A DNA stretch of 64,000 nt from an uncultured Oscillospiraceae bacterium (GCA_934667815.1 CAKUMO010000001.1:132448-196447); one strand, 5' to 3'; positions 16,809 through 25,859 are shown, counted from the first letter of the stretch. Numbers and translations are program-made. Notes: a model not told the origin generated them from the letters alone.

Positions 16809-17322
16809 AGTGATTAAAACAATTCTGGAGCGAAGGTCGGTGCGCCGTTTTGCGCAGCGTCCGATAGACGAAGCGCTTGTGCGCGAGATCATCGAATGCG
16901 GCCGCAGCGCGCCGAATGCGTGGGGCCACCAGACCTTTGAATTCTTTGCCGTGACCGACCGCACGCTGATGCGTGAGCTGGCAGAGCTGACGGCAAGGTA
17001 CCTCGGCGGGGAGCCGGAGGAGCACATGTTCTTCGACGCGCCGCTCATCATCCTCATCAGTGACATCCGCGATAATTACATGCGCCTTGCGGATGCGGGC
17101 TGCGCCATGGAAAATATGTTCCTTGCGGCACGCAGCCACGGCATCGGCTCGGTGTGGATCAACCAGTTTTCGCCCATCTGCGACAAGCTGGAGGTCATAG
17201 AGAAATTTGAGACCATCGGCATTGCCAAAAACCGCGTTGTCACGAGCCTCGGCGCCTTTGGCTATCCGGACGAAACGCCGCAGCCGAAGAAGCTGATCTC
17301 CGCGGTGCATTATCTCAGATAG
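16801..17322 (+). CDS. Nitroreductase family flavoprotein (first copy)
   Basis: This 173-residue protein has the nitroreductase fold that binds FMN and uses NAD(P)H: ILERRSVRRFAQRPIDEALVREIIECGRSAPNAWGHQTFEFFAV is the N-terminal FMN-phosphate region, and GCAMENMFLAARSHGIGSVWINQF the dimer and flavin region. It overlaps the MFS stop by eight bases, so it is translationally coupled. A second member lies two genes on, with a PNP-like enzyme between them. Family members reduce nitro compounds, dehydrogenate flavins or act in cofactor salvage; here a role in modifying an imported nucleoside base is plausible but unproven. Confidence 0.88.
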   Translation: MNEVIKTILERRSVRRFAQRPIDEALVREIIECGRSAPNAWGHQTFEFFAVTDRTLMRELAELTARYLGGEPEEHMFFDAPLIILISDIRDNYMRLADAGCAMENMFLAARSHGIGSVWINQFSPICDKLEVIEKFETIGIAKNRVVTSLGAFGYPDETPQPKKLISAVHYLR

Positions 17323-17332
17323 GAGGCAGACC

Positions 17333-18082
17333 ATGAGCATGCACATCGACGCCCGTCCGGGCGACATTGCGACCCATGTGATCACCGCCGGCGACCCGGA
17401 GCGTATTTCCTATCTTGCCGAGCACTATCTGGAGCATGCGGAGCTGGTCAGCAGCAAGCGCGCCGCGCTGTGCTACACCGGAATCTATGCAGGGCAGCGC
17501 GTTTCGGCCATGGCGGTGGGCATGGGCATCCCGTCCATGCTGATCTATGCGACGGAGCTGTTCCGCGATTATGGCTGCGAGGCCATTGTGCGCGTCGGCA
17601 CCTCGGCGGGCTATCTTGATTCCATGCAGCGGCACGACATCGTGCTCTCACAGGCGGCCTGCCATACCTCCGCGATCAACGACGGCCTGTTCAACGGCAC
17701 CTTCTGCCCGATTGCGGACTACCGCCTGTTGTCCGAGGCCGAGCGCATTGCTGCGGCAAAAGGGCAAAAGGTCTACATCGGCAACACCGTCTGCAATGAC
17801 CGCCTCTACCGCCTGCCCGAGAGCTACCGTTCGGGGGCATGGCGCGATTACGGCGTTCTCTGCTCGGAGATGGAGGGAGCGGCACTCTACACCGCCGCCG
17901 CACAGTTTGGCAAACGCGCCCTGATGCTCGTTTCCATCCTCTCACATCTGGAGGTCGATGCTGCCGGGAAAGAATGCATCCGTCCGCTGCCGGAAACACC
18001 CGGAAAGACTATGGACGACGCGCTGCTTCTGGCACTGGAGACGCTGGCCGAGGACGGCAGGAGGCGCCATGGAGGTCTTTGA
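17333..18082 (+). CDS. DeoD-like purine nucleoside phosphorylase, catalytic Asp replaced
   Basis: This 249-residue protein belongs to the hexameric PNP/uridine phosphorylase family, which splits a nucleoside with phosphate to base and (deoxy)ribose-1-phosphate. Recognisable are ARPGDIATHVITAGDPER (phosphate loop), VGMGIPSMLIYATELF, VRVGTSAGYLD and SEMEGAALYTAAAQFG (ribose site). In DeoD enzymes the sequence SDHI carries catalytic Asp204; aligned by eye, this protein has LSHL, with Ser in that place. Other purine-site residues are also changed. It is therefore probably active on an unusual base or altered in chemistry. AGGAGG precedes ATG 17333, and it overlaps the second nitroreductase by 14 bp. 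Confidence 0.85.
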   Translation: MSMHIDARPGDIATHVITAGDPERISYLAEHYLEHAELVSSKRAALCYTGIYAGQRVSAMAVGMGIPSMLIYATELFRDYGCEAIVRVGTSAGYLDSMQRHDIVLSQAACHTSAINDGLFNGTFCPIADYRLLSEAERIAAAKGQKVYIGNTVCNDRLYRLPESYRSGAWRDYGVLCSEMEGAALYTAAAQFGKRALMLVSILSHLEVDAAGKECIRPLPETPGKTMDDALLLALETLAEDGRRRHGGL

Positions 18083-18623
18083 GGCACTGCGCAGCCGCGC
18101 GAGCGTGCGGGATTTCCTGCCGGCGCCGATCCCGGCGGAAGCACTGGAAAAGCTCAAAGAGGCCGCGCTGTGCGCGCCGACCTCGCTGAATTTGCAGCAG
18201 CAGCGCTTCTGTTTTATCACCGCGCCCGACATTCTCCGCACGCTGACCGAGGGCGTCATCCGCGTCTCCGAGGAGCGCGGTGAGACGGATTATCTTGAGC
18301 GCCTGGCGCAGCGTGACGGCAAGGTGTTCTTCGGCGCACCGCTGGTCATCGTCATTGCGGTAAACCCGGAGAACAATTATATTGATGTCGATGCCGGCAT
18401 CGCGGTGCAGAGCCTTGCGCTTGCCGCAAAGGCGCTTGGGCTGGATTCCGTTATCATGGCAGCGCCCGACCGCGTGTTCACCGGCCCGCGTGCGCAGGAA
18501 TATGAGCGGCTGCTGGGTTTCCCGGCGGGCTACCGCTTCGCCATCGCGCTGGCCGTCGGCTATGCGGCCCGCGAATTCCGCCCGCACGAACACAAGCGGG
18601 AAAATATGATCGAACTATGTTGA
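18069..18623 (+). CDS. Nitroreductase family flavoprotein (second copy)
   Basis: This 184-residue protein starts MEVFEALRSRASVRDFLPAPIPAE, the nitroreductase N-terminus, and carries CAPTSLNLQQQRF for FMN binding and IAVQSLALAAKALGLDSVIMAAPDRVF for the dimer interface. ATG 18069 lies inside the end of the PNP-like gene, giving a 14-bp overlap. It is clearly diverged from the first nitroreductase, so they are not a recent duplication. Two flavoenzymes flanking a phosphorylase suggests a redox step on the base before or after glycosidic cleavage. Exact reaction unknown. Confidence 0.87.
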   Translation: MEVFEALRSRASVRDFLPAPIPAEALEKLKEAALCAPTSLNLQQQRFCFITAPDILRTLTEGVIRVSEERGETDYLERLAQRDGKVFFGAPLVIVIAVNPENNYIDVDAGIAVQSLALAAKALGLDSVIMAAPDRVFTGPRAQEYERLLGFPAGYRFAIALAVGYAAREFRPHEHKRENMIELC

Positions 18624-18669
18624 TTACTGCCACCGCAGTTTTCATAAATTACAAACAAGGAGACAAGAA

Positions 18670-19815
18670 ATGAAAAAGCTGATCGCAATCCTTCTGGTCC
18701 TCGTCATGGCGCTGAGCCTGTTCGCATGCGCTGGCGGCAACGACCCGACCGAGCCCAACAACGACCCCTCGAAATCCGAAAACAACAACACTTCCGATAC
18801 TCCTTCCGAAAACGTCAAGAAGGCGAACATCGTCCTCGTCATCCCGAACTCCCTCGGCGACAAGGCCTTCTCCGACATGGTGTGGTCCGGCGTGCAGATC
18901 GCCAAGGAGCAGAACCCTGACCGCATCGGCAACATCAAGTGCATCGAGCTTCAGGGCGACACCACCGCCCCCATCCCCACGCTGACCGAGCTGTCCGAGC
19001 TGGGCGAGTGGGACATCATCGTCACCGGCACCTTCAGCCTGAAGGAATCCATCGTGGAAGTCGCCGCGAAGTTCCCCGAGCAGAAGTTCCTCATCTATGA
19101 TACCGAGCTGGATTACAGCGACGGCAAGTTTGCCAACTGCGCTTCCTTCGCTGCCATGCAGAATGAAGGCTCCTTCCTCGGCGGCGCACTGGCGGCCATG
19201 ATGTCCGAGAGCGGCGTCATCGGCTTCGTCGGCGGCAAGGAGACCTCCTCCGTCAGCGACTTCCTTGTCGGCTACATCGAAGGCGCGAAGTATGTCAACC
19301 CCAATATCGTCGTCCGTTCCGCTTTCATCGGCAACTTCACCGATACCGCAGCGGCCAAGGAGCTTGCCAACGCGCAGAACGCGCAGGGCGCGGACATTGT
19401 CTTTGCAGTCTGCTCCGGCGCAGGCTCCGGCGTCTATGAGGCGGCGGCAGAGGGCGGCTTCTGGGCACTCGGCGTGGACTGCGACCAGTCTCTCATCCTC
19501 GAGGCGACCAACCCCGCAGCGGCCAAGGCCATCCTGACCTCCGTTGTGAAGAACTTTGACGTCGTCCTCAGCACCGCCATCAAGGAAGCGCTGGACGGCA
19601 CCCTCGAATTCGGCAAGCACAATGCGATCAACCTCGCGGCCGGCGGCATCGGCCTTGCAGACAACAGCTACTATCAGGCTGCCGTCTCCGCCGACATCCG
19701 TGCGAAGGTCGATGAGATCGCCGAAAAGATCAAGAGCGGCGAGATCACCGTCAGCACCGCCATCGGCATGGACGCCGATACCTACAACAACCTGAAGGAA
19801 TCCGCATCCAAATAA
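18670..19815 (+). CDS. BMP family nucleoside-binding lipoprotein
   Basis: This 381-residue protein has lipobox LFAC in a clean lipoprotein signal, a Asn/Ser/Thr-rich linker to about residue 50, then a BMP/Med-type binding domain (IVLVIPNSLGDKAFSDMVWSG, FLIYDTELDY, FVGGKETSSVSDFLVGYIEGAKYV). BMP proteins bind purine nucleosides for a cognate importer. It sits 46 bp after the second nitroreductase with AAGGAG upstream, and directly precedes an ABC ATPase and two permeases of the same system. It is the capture component of the operon at the outer membrane face. Confidence 0.93.
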   Translation: MKKLIAILLVLVMALSLFACAGGNDPTEPNNDPSKSENNNTSDTPSENVKKANIVLVIPNSLGDKAFSDMVWSGVQIAKEQNPDRIGNIKCIELQGDTTAPIPTLTELSELGEWDIIVTGTFSLKESIVEVAAKFPEQKFLIYDTELDYSDGKFANCASFAAMQNEGSFLGGALAAMMSESGVIGFVGGKETSSVSDFLVGYIEGAKYVNPNIVVRSAFIGNFTDTAAAKELANAQNAQGADIVFAVCSGAGSGVYEAAAEGGFWALGVDCDQSLILEATNPAAAKAILTSVVKNFDVVLSTAIKEALDGTLEFGKHNAINLAAGGIGLADNSYYQAAVSADIRAKVDEIAEKIKSGEITVSTAIGMDADTYNNLKESASK

Positions 19816-19842
19816 TCAGACATGGACAGCAAGGAGGCTGTG

Positions 19843-21402
19843 ATGGAAGAACAGTATGAATACGTCCTTTCCATGCAAAACATCACCAAGGTCTATAAGG
19901 ACGGCTTTGTAGCGAATAAGAATATCGATTTCTCTGTCCGTAAGGGAGACATCCACGGCCTCGTCGGCGAAAACGGCGCAGGCAAGAGCACGCTGATGAA
20001 GGTGCTCTTCGGCCAGGAGCAGCCGGAAAGCGGAAAGATCTTTTACAAGGGAAAAGAAGTGGATATCAGCAGCCCCCTTGCTGCTTTGAAGCTCGGCATC
20101 GGGATGGTGCACCAGCATTTTATGCTGGTGCCCTCCCTGACCGTTGCGGAAAACATGGTGTTTGGCATCGAACCGACAAAATGCGGCCTGTTCAACTATA
20201 AGCAGGCGGCCAAAATGACCCGCGAAGTATCCAAAAAGTTCGGGCTCGACGTAGATCCGGACATGAAGGTGCGCGACCTCTACGTCGGCCAGAAACAGCG
20301 CGTAGAGATTCTGAAAATGCTCCTGCGCAACGTCGAGGTGCTCATTCTCGACGAGCCGACGGCGGTTCTGACGCCGCAGGAGACCGAGGAGCTGTTCGCA
20401 CAGCTCATCAACCTCAAAAAAGAGGGCTATACCATCGTTTTCATTTCCCACAAGCTCAACGAGATCAAACAGATCTGTGACCGCCTGACGGTTCTGCGCG
20501 ACGGCCACTCCATCCAGACGGTGGATGTGGACAGCGTGACCGAGCAGGAGATTTCTCAAATGATGGTCGGCAGAAACGCCATCAATTCCCTGACCAAGAT
20601 GCCTGCACAGCCCGGCGAAACGCGTCTGCAGGTGCAGGAGCTGAACTATTACAACAATTTCGGCAAGCAGGTCCTGACGGACGTTTCCTTCAGCGTGCGC
20701 GGCGGCGAGATCTTAGGTGTCGCAGGCATCGAGGGCAACGGCCAGCGCGAGATCTCCGAGATGATTACCGGAATGGACAAGATCCAGAGCGGCGAGATCT
20801 TCGTTGGAGACAAGAGCGTCAAGGGACATACCATCCGCGAGATCCGGCAGATGGGCGTGGCGCATGTTTCCGAGGACAGAATGACCTACGGCATTGCGGG
20901 CGACGCCAGCATTGAATACAACATCATTTCGGATCGTTACTATGAAAAAAACTATCAAAAGTATCATATTTTGCGCCGCAAGGCCGTGCGCAAGCTCTCC
21001 GACGACCTGATTCACAGCTTCACGGTCAAGTGCGACGGAAGCACGGCGGCAATCAAGACACTCTCCGGCGGCAACATTCAAAAGGTCGTCGCGGCGCGTG
21101 AATTTTCCAGCCGTCCGCAGATCATGATCGCCAACCAGCCGACGCGCGGGATTGACGTCGGCGCCAGTGAGCTGATCCGCAGCAAGCTCATCGGTCTGCG
21201 CGACAACGGCGCGGCGGTGCTCCTGATCTCCGCCGACATCACCGAGCTGCGCGAGGTGAGCGACAGCCTGATCGTGCTGTGCGGCGGACGGATCGTTGCC
21301 TACTTTGAATCTCTGGAGAATGTGACGGAAACGGAGCTGGGCGAGTATATGCTCGGCCTGAAGGAACAGACGCCGGAGCAGATCGCGAGGTGCTGCAAAT
21401 GA
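19843..21402 (+). CDS. Nucleoside ABC importer, double ATPase subunit
   Basis: This 519-residue protein has two ABC ATPase halves, as in sugar and nucleoside (CUT2/NupO-like) importers. The first has Walker A GENGAGKST near residue 44 and Walker B LILDEPTAVLTPQE; the second has the degenerate GIEGNGQREI in place of Walker A, LSGGNIQKV signature and NQPTRGIDVGA. ATG 19843 follows AAGGAGG by five bases; an ATG 21 bases upstream lacks that support. It powers uptake with the BMP protein and the two permeases that follow. Its stop overlaps the first permease start as ATGA. Confidence 0.94.
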   Translation: MEEQYEYVLSMQNITKVYKDGFVANKNIDFSVRKGDIHGLVGENGAGKSTLMKVLFGQEQPESGKIFYKGKEVDISSPLAALKLGIGMVHQHFMLVPSLTVAENMVFGIEPTKCGLFNYKQAAKMTREVSKKFGLDVDPDMKVRDLYVGQKQRVEILKMLLRNVEVLILDEPTAVLTPQETEELFAQLINLKKEGYTIVFISHKLNEIKQICDRLTVLRDGHSIQTVDVDSVTEQEISQMMVGRNAINSLTKMPAQPGETRLQVQELNYYNNFGKQVLTDVSFSVRGGEILGVAGIEGNGQREISEMITGMDKIQSGEIFVGDKSVKGHTIREIRQMGVAHVSEDRMTYGIAGDASIEYNIISDRYYEKNYQKYHILRRKAVRKLSDDLIHSFTVKCDGSTAAIKTLSGGNIQKVVAAREFSSRPQIMIANQPTRGIDVGASELIRSKLIGLRDNGAAVLLISADITELREVSDSLIVLCGGRIVAYFESLENVTETELGEYMLGLKEQTPEQIARCCK

Positions 21403-22478
21403 ATCGAACCAAGAAAATTGAAGCGGCCTTTTTTGTGATCCGCGACGTGCTGGCCATCGGCATCGCGCTGCTGATCTCCTTTTTGCTGATCTTTGCGGTC
21501 AGCGAGGACGCCTTCGGCTCTTTGAAGCTGTTTCTGGTCGGGCCGCTGCAAACGGTATCCAGACTCGGCTATATCGTTGAAAAAATGATTCCGCTGCTGT
21601 TTACCGGCGTCGGCGTGAGCCTGATGTTCCGCTGCCGTCAGGTGAACATGGGCAGTGAGGGCGCGTTCTATCTGGCAGGCGTCGCCAGCACCGCCGCGGC
21701 GGTGCTGCTGCCGCTGCCGTCCGTTATTCATCCCATCGTCTGCATCCTGATCGGCGGCATTGTTGGTGCGCTGGTCTGCGGTCTGACGGCGGTGATGCAC
21801 ACCAAGTTCCATTCCCTGACCATCGTGACCTCCCTGATGATTAACTACGTCTGCCTTTATCTCGGCCAGTATTTTATCAATCATCAGCTCTGGGACGTTA
21901 CGACCGGCTATCAGGCCTCCTTCAAATTTCTGGAGACCGCGCTGCTGCCGAAGCTGTTCAGCAAGACCAACATCCACGCGGGTCTGTTCCTCGCCGTGGC
22001 GGTTGTGATCTTCGGCCACATCCTGCTGGAAAAGAGCACCTTCGGCTATAAGCTCAAGCTCGTCGGCATCAACCCGGACTTCTCCCGCTACTCCGGCATC
22101 AATGTGACGGCCGTCATCATCGGCTGCCAGCTCATCGGCGGCGCGCTCGCCGGTCTGGGCGGTGCGGTGGAGCAGCTCGGCATGTACAAGCGCTTTGAGT
22201 ACGCCGGCATGTCCGGCCACGGCTTCGACGGCGTGATGATCGCCGTCATCGCGGGCAACAATCCCAAATATGTACCCATCGCCGCACTGTTTTTGGCCTA
22301 TGTCAATGTCGGCGCGGAGACCATGGCGCGTATGTCGGACGTCCCGCCTGAGGTCGTGTCCATCGTGCAGTCGGTCATCATCATGTTCGTCGTGGCCGAA
22401 AAGTTCCTGGCCAATTGGAAGCACAAGGTCATTGCAAAGCAGTCCTTGAAGGATCTCGGAAGGGCGGAGGTGCGATAA
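21399..22478 (+). CDS. Nucleoside ABC importer permease (first)
   Basis: This 359-residue integral membrane protein of the BPD_transp_2 (branched-chain/ribose) permease type has about nine or ten helices; RCRQVNMGSEGAFYLAGV and GHGFDGVMIAVIAGNNPKYVP are typical of the NupP-like partner in BMP systems. It begins at the ATG that overlaps the ATPase stop and ends directly against the next permease start, so all are one transcript with coupled translation. It forms the channel together with the next gene. Confidence 0.92.
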   Translation: MNRTKKIEAAFFVIRDVLAIGIALLISFLLIFAVSEDAFGSLKLFLVGPLQTVSRLGYIVEKMIPLLFTGVGVSLMFRCRQVNMGSEGAFYLAGVASTAAAVLLPLPSVIHPIVCILIGGIVGALVCGLTAVMHTKFHSLTIVTSLMINYVCLYLGQYFINHQLWDVTTGYQASFKFLETALLPKLFSKTNIHAGLFLAVAVVIFGHILLEKSTFGYKLKLVGINPDFSRYSGINVTAVIIGCQLIGGALAGLGGAVEQLGMYKRFEYAGMSGHGFDGVMIAVIAGNNPKYVPIAALFLAYVNVGAETMARMSDVPPEVVSIVQSVIIMFVVAEKFLANWKHKVIAKQSLKDLGRAEVR

Positions 22479-23450
22479 ATGGAAAGCGTACTGAAATATA
22501 TCTTCTCGACGCAGTTCATTGTTGCGGTTCTGCGCATGAGCACGCCGCTGATCCTCTGCTCCATGGGCGTTCTGCTCGTGCGCAAGTCCGGCATCGTCTG
22601 CATCGCCTTTGAATCCATGATGCTCGCGGCGGCCTTCGGCGGCGTCATCGGCAGCGCCTATGCCCAGAGCCTGGCCGTCGGCATGCTCTGCGGCGTTGGC
22701 CTGAGCGTGCTGTTTGCGCTGCTGTTCGGCTACTTCGTCTTGATTCTGAAAGCAAACAATATGCTCGTCAGTCTTGCCCTGAACACACTGGGCAGCGGCG
22801 GCACGGTGTTTATGCTCTATGCGCTCACCGGCGACCGCGGCAACTCCACAAGCCTTGCAAGCCTGCAATTTCCGACGGTGAACATTCCCTTCATTCAGGA
22901 CATTCCGGTGCTGGGCAAGATCCTCTCCGGTCACAACGTGCTGACCTATGTCGCGCTGCTCAGCGTGCCCGTGATGTTCATCATCCTGATGAAAACACCG
23001 CTGGGCCTGCGCATCCGCGCCGTCGGCGAAAACGAGGGCGCTGCCGAATCATTGGGCACCAGCCCGGTGAAAACGCGCTTCATAGCGCTGATTATTGCGG
23101 GCGTGTTTGCCGGTTTTGCAGGCATGTATATGTCCATGGGCTATGTTTCGGCCTTTACCAGAGACATGATCTCCGGCCGCGGCTACATCGCCATTGCCGC
23201 ACAGAACCTCGGCGGCTCCATGCCGGTGGCGACCTTCTTCTGGGCTCTGGTGTTCGGCGCGTCCAATGCCATCGCCAACGCCTTCCAGGCGATCAACATG
23301 CCGCCGGAGTTCTTGCAGATGTTCCCCTATGTTGCGACCGTCGTCGGCCTGATGCTCGTCGGTATGACGATCAATCGCAAGAAAAAGCGCGAAATGCGCG
23401 AAATTGCAGAAAAATGTAAAGCGCTCAAGCTCGAAAAGGAAAGCAAGTAA
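22479..23450 (+). CDS. Nucleoside ABC importer permease (second)
   Basis: This 323-residue membrane protein is the NupQ-like second permease. LVRKSGIVCIAFESMMLAAAFGGVIGSAYAQS and TPLGLRIRAVGENEGAAESLGTSPVKTRFIALIIAGVFAGFAG are the usual coupling-loop and helix segments of this family. It starts at the base after the first permease stop and ends one base before the nucleoside hydrolase. The C-terminus is lysine and glutamate rich and cytosolic. Confidence 0.93.
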   Translation: MESVLKYIFSTQFIVAVLRMSTPLILCSMGVLLVRKSGIVCIAFESMMLAAAFGGVIGSAYAQSLAVGMLCGVGLSVLFALLFGYFVLILKANNMLVSLALNTLGSGGTVFMLYALTGDRGNSTSLASLQFPTVNIPFIQDIPVLGKILSGHNVLTYVALLSVPVMFIILMKTPLGLRIRAVGENEGAAESLGTSPVKTRFIALIIAGVFAGFAGMYMSMGYVSAFTRDMISGRGYIAIAAQNLGGSMPVATFFWALVFGASNAIANAFQAINMPPEFLQMFPYVATVVGLMLVGMTINRKKKREMREIAEKCKALKLEKESK

Positions 23451-23451
23451 T

Positions 23452-24459
23452 ATGGCAAAAAGAAAGATCATCATGGACGTTGACACCGGTACGGATGATG
23501 CCGTCGCTCTGGTGCTGGCAATTCTGGGCGGTGAGGTCGAGCTGCTGGGCGTGACCACGGTCAACGGCAATCTGGAGCTGAAGCTCACCACGGACAATAC
23601 ACTGCGCGTGGTGGAATGCTGCAAGCCCTATGGGCAGGTGCCGGTTTACAGCGGCTGCGAGTATCCGCTGGTGTCCACGCTCTTGCCTTACAGTGCGCAG
23701 TCGCGCCACCCCATCCCCAAGCGCGAGGGCACGAGCAAGAAATTCGCAATGCACTGCGACCATCTGCCGCTGCCGGAGACCACGCTGAAAAAGCAGGACA
23801 AAAACGCCGTCGTCTGGCTCATTGAGACCGTCATGGCCTCCGAGCCGGGGAGCATCAGCCTTGTCGCGCTTGCGCCGCTGACGAACATCGCCGCGGCGAT
23901 GCGTGCGGAACCTGCCTTTGCCTCGCGGCTGGGCGAGATCGTCCTGATGGGCGGCGGCGACCGCATCGGCAATGCGAGTGCGGCGGCGGAGTTCAACATC
24001 TGGACGGACCCTGAAGCCGCCGAGATCGTGATGCAGAGCGGCTGCAAGCTCTCCGTGATCCCACTGGATGCGACGCATGGCGCAACGGTCACGGCGGCGC
24101 AGGCCGAGGAGCTGCGCGCGCTGGGCACGCCGCAGGCGGAATTTGTGGCAAATGTGATCCTCGAGCGCATCGGCGGCTATGCGCTGCGCGACCCGGAGCT
24201 TGCAGCGCAGCAGGCTTCTCCGCTGCACGACGCGCTGGCGCTGTGCTATCTGCTGCATCCGCAGTGCATCACGCAGAAGCAGGAGCTGGTGTGCCACGTG
24301 GACATTTCCGGCGGTGCCGCATACGGCAGAACGGTCGTTGACCGCCGCAAGAATCTTGTTACCGAGCAGCCAAACTGCGTCTTTGCAGAACAGGCGGACG
24401 CCGAATTCTTCTACCGCTGGATGTATACCATTCTGAAGAACGCGGCAGCCCGCATTTAA
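23452..24459 (+). CDS. Inosine-uridine type nucleoside hydrolase
   Basis: This 335-residue enzyme hydrolyses nucleosides to base and ribose in the cytosol. The calcium-binding signature DVDTGTDDAVAL near residue 8 matches the family DTDPGIDDA motif, with ALAPLTNIAAAM and IVLMGGG for the Rossmann-like core and SPLHDALALCYLL near the end supplying the late acidic ligand. It lies one base after the permease stop and closes the operon, giving a hydrolytic route beside the phosphorolytic PNP-like enzyme. A hairpin at 24505-24536 follows. Confidence 0.93.
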   Translation: MAKRKIIMDVDTGTDDAVALVLAILGGEVELLGVTTVNGNLELKLTTDNTLRVVECCKPYGQVPVYSGCEYPLVSTLLPYSAQSRHPIPKREGTSKKFAMHCDHLPLPETTLKKQDKNAVVWLIETVMASEPGSISLVALAPLTNIAAAMRAEPAFASRLGEIVLMGGGDRIGNASAAAEFNIWTDPEAAEIVMQSGCKLSVIPLDATHGATVTAAQAEELRALGTPQAEFVANVILERIGGYALRDPELAAQQASPLHDALALCYLLHPQCITQKQELVCHVDISGGAAYGRTVVDRRKNLVTEQPNCVFAEQADAEFFYRWMYTILKNAAARI

Positions 24460-24962
24460 ATTAGATCACACCGGAGCGGGACTCCGAAAAGCAGGGAAAA
24501 CGGACCGCCGGAACTGGCTTCAGCCAGCTCCGGCGGTTTGTCGCTTGCGGACGTCACGCCGCCCGCATTTGCGGTGTCAATTTTTTGAAACTGATACAGG
24601 ACACCGCTATCTGTCTCCCGAACGGACAGCACATCCTCAAGCCGACGCACACAGCTTCCGGAGAAAAGAGGTGCAGCCTTCTCTCCGACGGTGAAGTCGT
24701 TACAGCGCGCAGGATTCCAAAACCGGAGAGCGCTGATGGAATATGCTGTTGGGTCGTTCTGGCGGTAGGCCGAACCCGCGTCGAAGTCCAGCGTCAGCCC
24801 CAGTTTCTCACAGTACCATTGCCCGCCGCGCGGCCGCTGCAGGGCGTGCCCGTATAAGAAAATCGCAAATACAACTGCGACGATCAGAAAAATCGCCAGT
24901 GCACCGCCCAACACGGCACGCAGCGAGGACAGATAGATGCGCCTGTCGGTTGAATTTTGCAT
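24456..24962 (-). CDS. Membrane-anchored protein of unknown function
   Basis: This 168-residue protein has one transmembrane helix near residues 15-36 (AVLGGALAIFLIVAVVFAIFL) and an outside domain containing WYCEKLGLTLDFDAGSAY, which I do not recognise. ATG 24962 follows AGAGAGG by eight bases. It converges on the nucleoside hydrolase and overlaps it by four bases; its C-terminal codons read through the terminator hairpin of that operon (24505-24536). It is 144 bp after the DUF4367 gene on the same strand and may be co-transcribed with it. Function unknown. Confidence 0.62.
   Translation of the reverse strand: MQNSTDRRIYLSSLRAVLGGALAIFLIVAVVFAIFLYGHALQRPRGGQWYCEKLGLTLDFDAGSAYRQNDPTAYSISALRFWNPARCNDFTVGEKAAPLFSGSCVRRLEDVLSVRETDSGVLYQFQKIDTANAGGVTSASDKPPELAEASSGGPFSLLFGVPLRCDLI
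24505..24540 (+). terminator. Terminator of the nucleoside operon
   Basis: CCGCCGGA and CTGGCT pair with AGCCAG and TCCGGCGG around a two-base turn with one mismatch; TTTG follows. It lies 45 bp after the nucleoside hydrolase stop and inside the convergent coding tail. Confidence 0.65.
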
Positions 24963-25106
24963 GGGTTTTACCTCTCTGTGCCCTATTGCACCGGATTATG
25001 ATAGTTATCGTAAATACGCCTGCGGAAACATGATTCCTCCGGCAGAAGCCAGAGACGCTGCCGGCGGGGAATCGGTCCTGAAATAAGTCTCCAATGATAC
25101 ACAGCG

Positions 25107-25859
25107 TTATTGAACGGCCTCAATCTGATTTGCAAGCGTCAGAACTTCCTCCCGGCTCAGTCCGTCGGCCGTGAGCAGATAGACGATCCCGTTTTCTGCA
25201 TCGCGCCACAGCAGGCGATAGCCGTTCTTCTCTACGAGAAGCCCCTCACGCGCGCCGATGCGCACTTCCTCGATCGAGGCGGCATCCTCGGTGTCAAAAT
25301 GCGTGGTACCGGAGAGATTTGCAGAGAAGAGAATCCGGTGATTCTGCGCGTCAACGAAAGTCATCAGGATCCCGCCGAAGCTGTTGCACTCGTTCAGGTC
25401 CTGTGTGTAATCGGACGGGATCAGCTTTCCAAGCTGCTCGGCCTGCCGCCGGAATCGCGCCGCGTTTGCGGCAATCCGTTCCGCCGTGAGCTGATCGGGA
25501 TCGGTGATTTCCAGATAGCCGTCCTTCTGCCGGATAAAGAAATTGAGGATGGGCATACGCACGGCCTTTACCGTTGTGAACAAAATGGCGGCGATGCCGA
25601 ACAGTGTCACGATCGCAAGCGCTGCTGCGCGTCCGGCGTGCAGGAGCTTCCCGGCCAATTGCCTGCGGTGCCGCCTGACCACGCCCTTTCGGATCAGACG
25701 GCGGCATTTTTCGTCCAGCGCCTTGGGAATCTCGACCTCCGTTTTCGGCTCGGTCTCAAGCTCTTCCTGTAAAGTGAGGGCGTACTGATCCATGAAGAAC
25801 GCAGCGGCAGCGTCAACATATTGCTCATAGATTTTTTCGTTGGTCAAGGGCTTGCCCAT
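25107..25859 (-). CDS. DUF4367 membrane protein, anti-sigma-like
   Basis: This 250-residue protein has a cytosolic N-terminus (about 1-80, MGKPLTNEKIYEQYVDAAAAFF onward), one transmembrane helix (about 85-105) and an extracellular DUF4367 domain marked by VKAVRMPILNFFIRQKDGYLEI. ATG 25859 follows AGGAGG by eight bases; the longer upstream frame is not supported. DUF4367 proteins in Clostridia often sit behind an ECF sigma factor as its membrane anti-sigma partner, but no sigma gene is next to this one. It could be an orphan sensor for the neighbouring surface proteins. Confidence is good for the fold, low for function. Confidence 0.7.
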   Translation of the reverse strand: MGKPLTNEKIYEQYVDAAAAFFMDQYALTLQEELETEPKTEVEIPKALDEKCRRLIRKGVVRRHRRQLAGKLLHAGRAAALAIVTLFGIAAILFTTVKAVRMPILNFFIRQKDGYLEITDPDQLTAERIAANAARFRRQAEQLGKLIPSDYTQDLNECNSFGGILMTFVDAQNHRILFSANLSGTTHFDTEDAASIEEVRIGAREGLLVEKNGYRLLWRDAENGIVYLLTADGLSREEVLTLANQIEAVQ

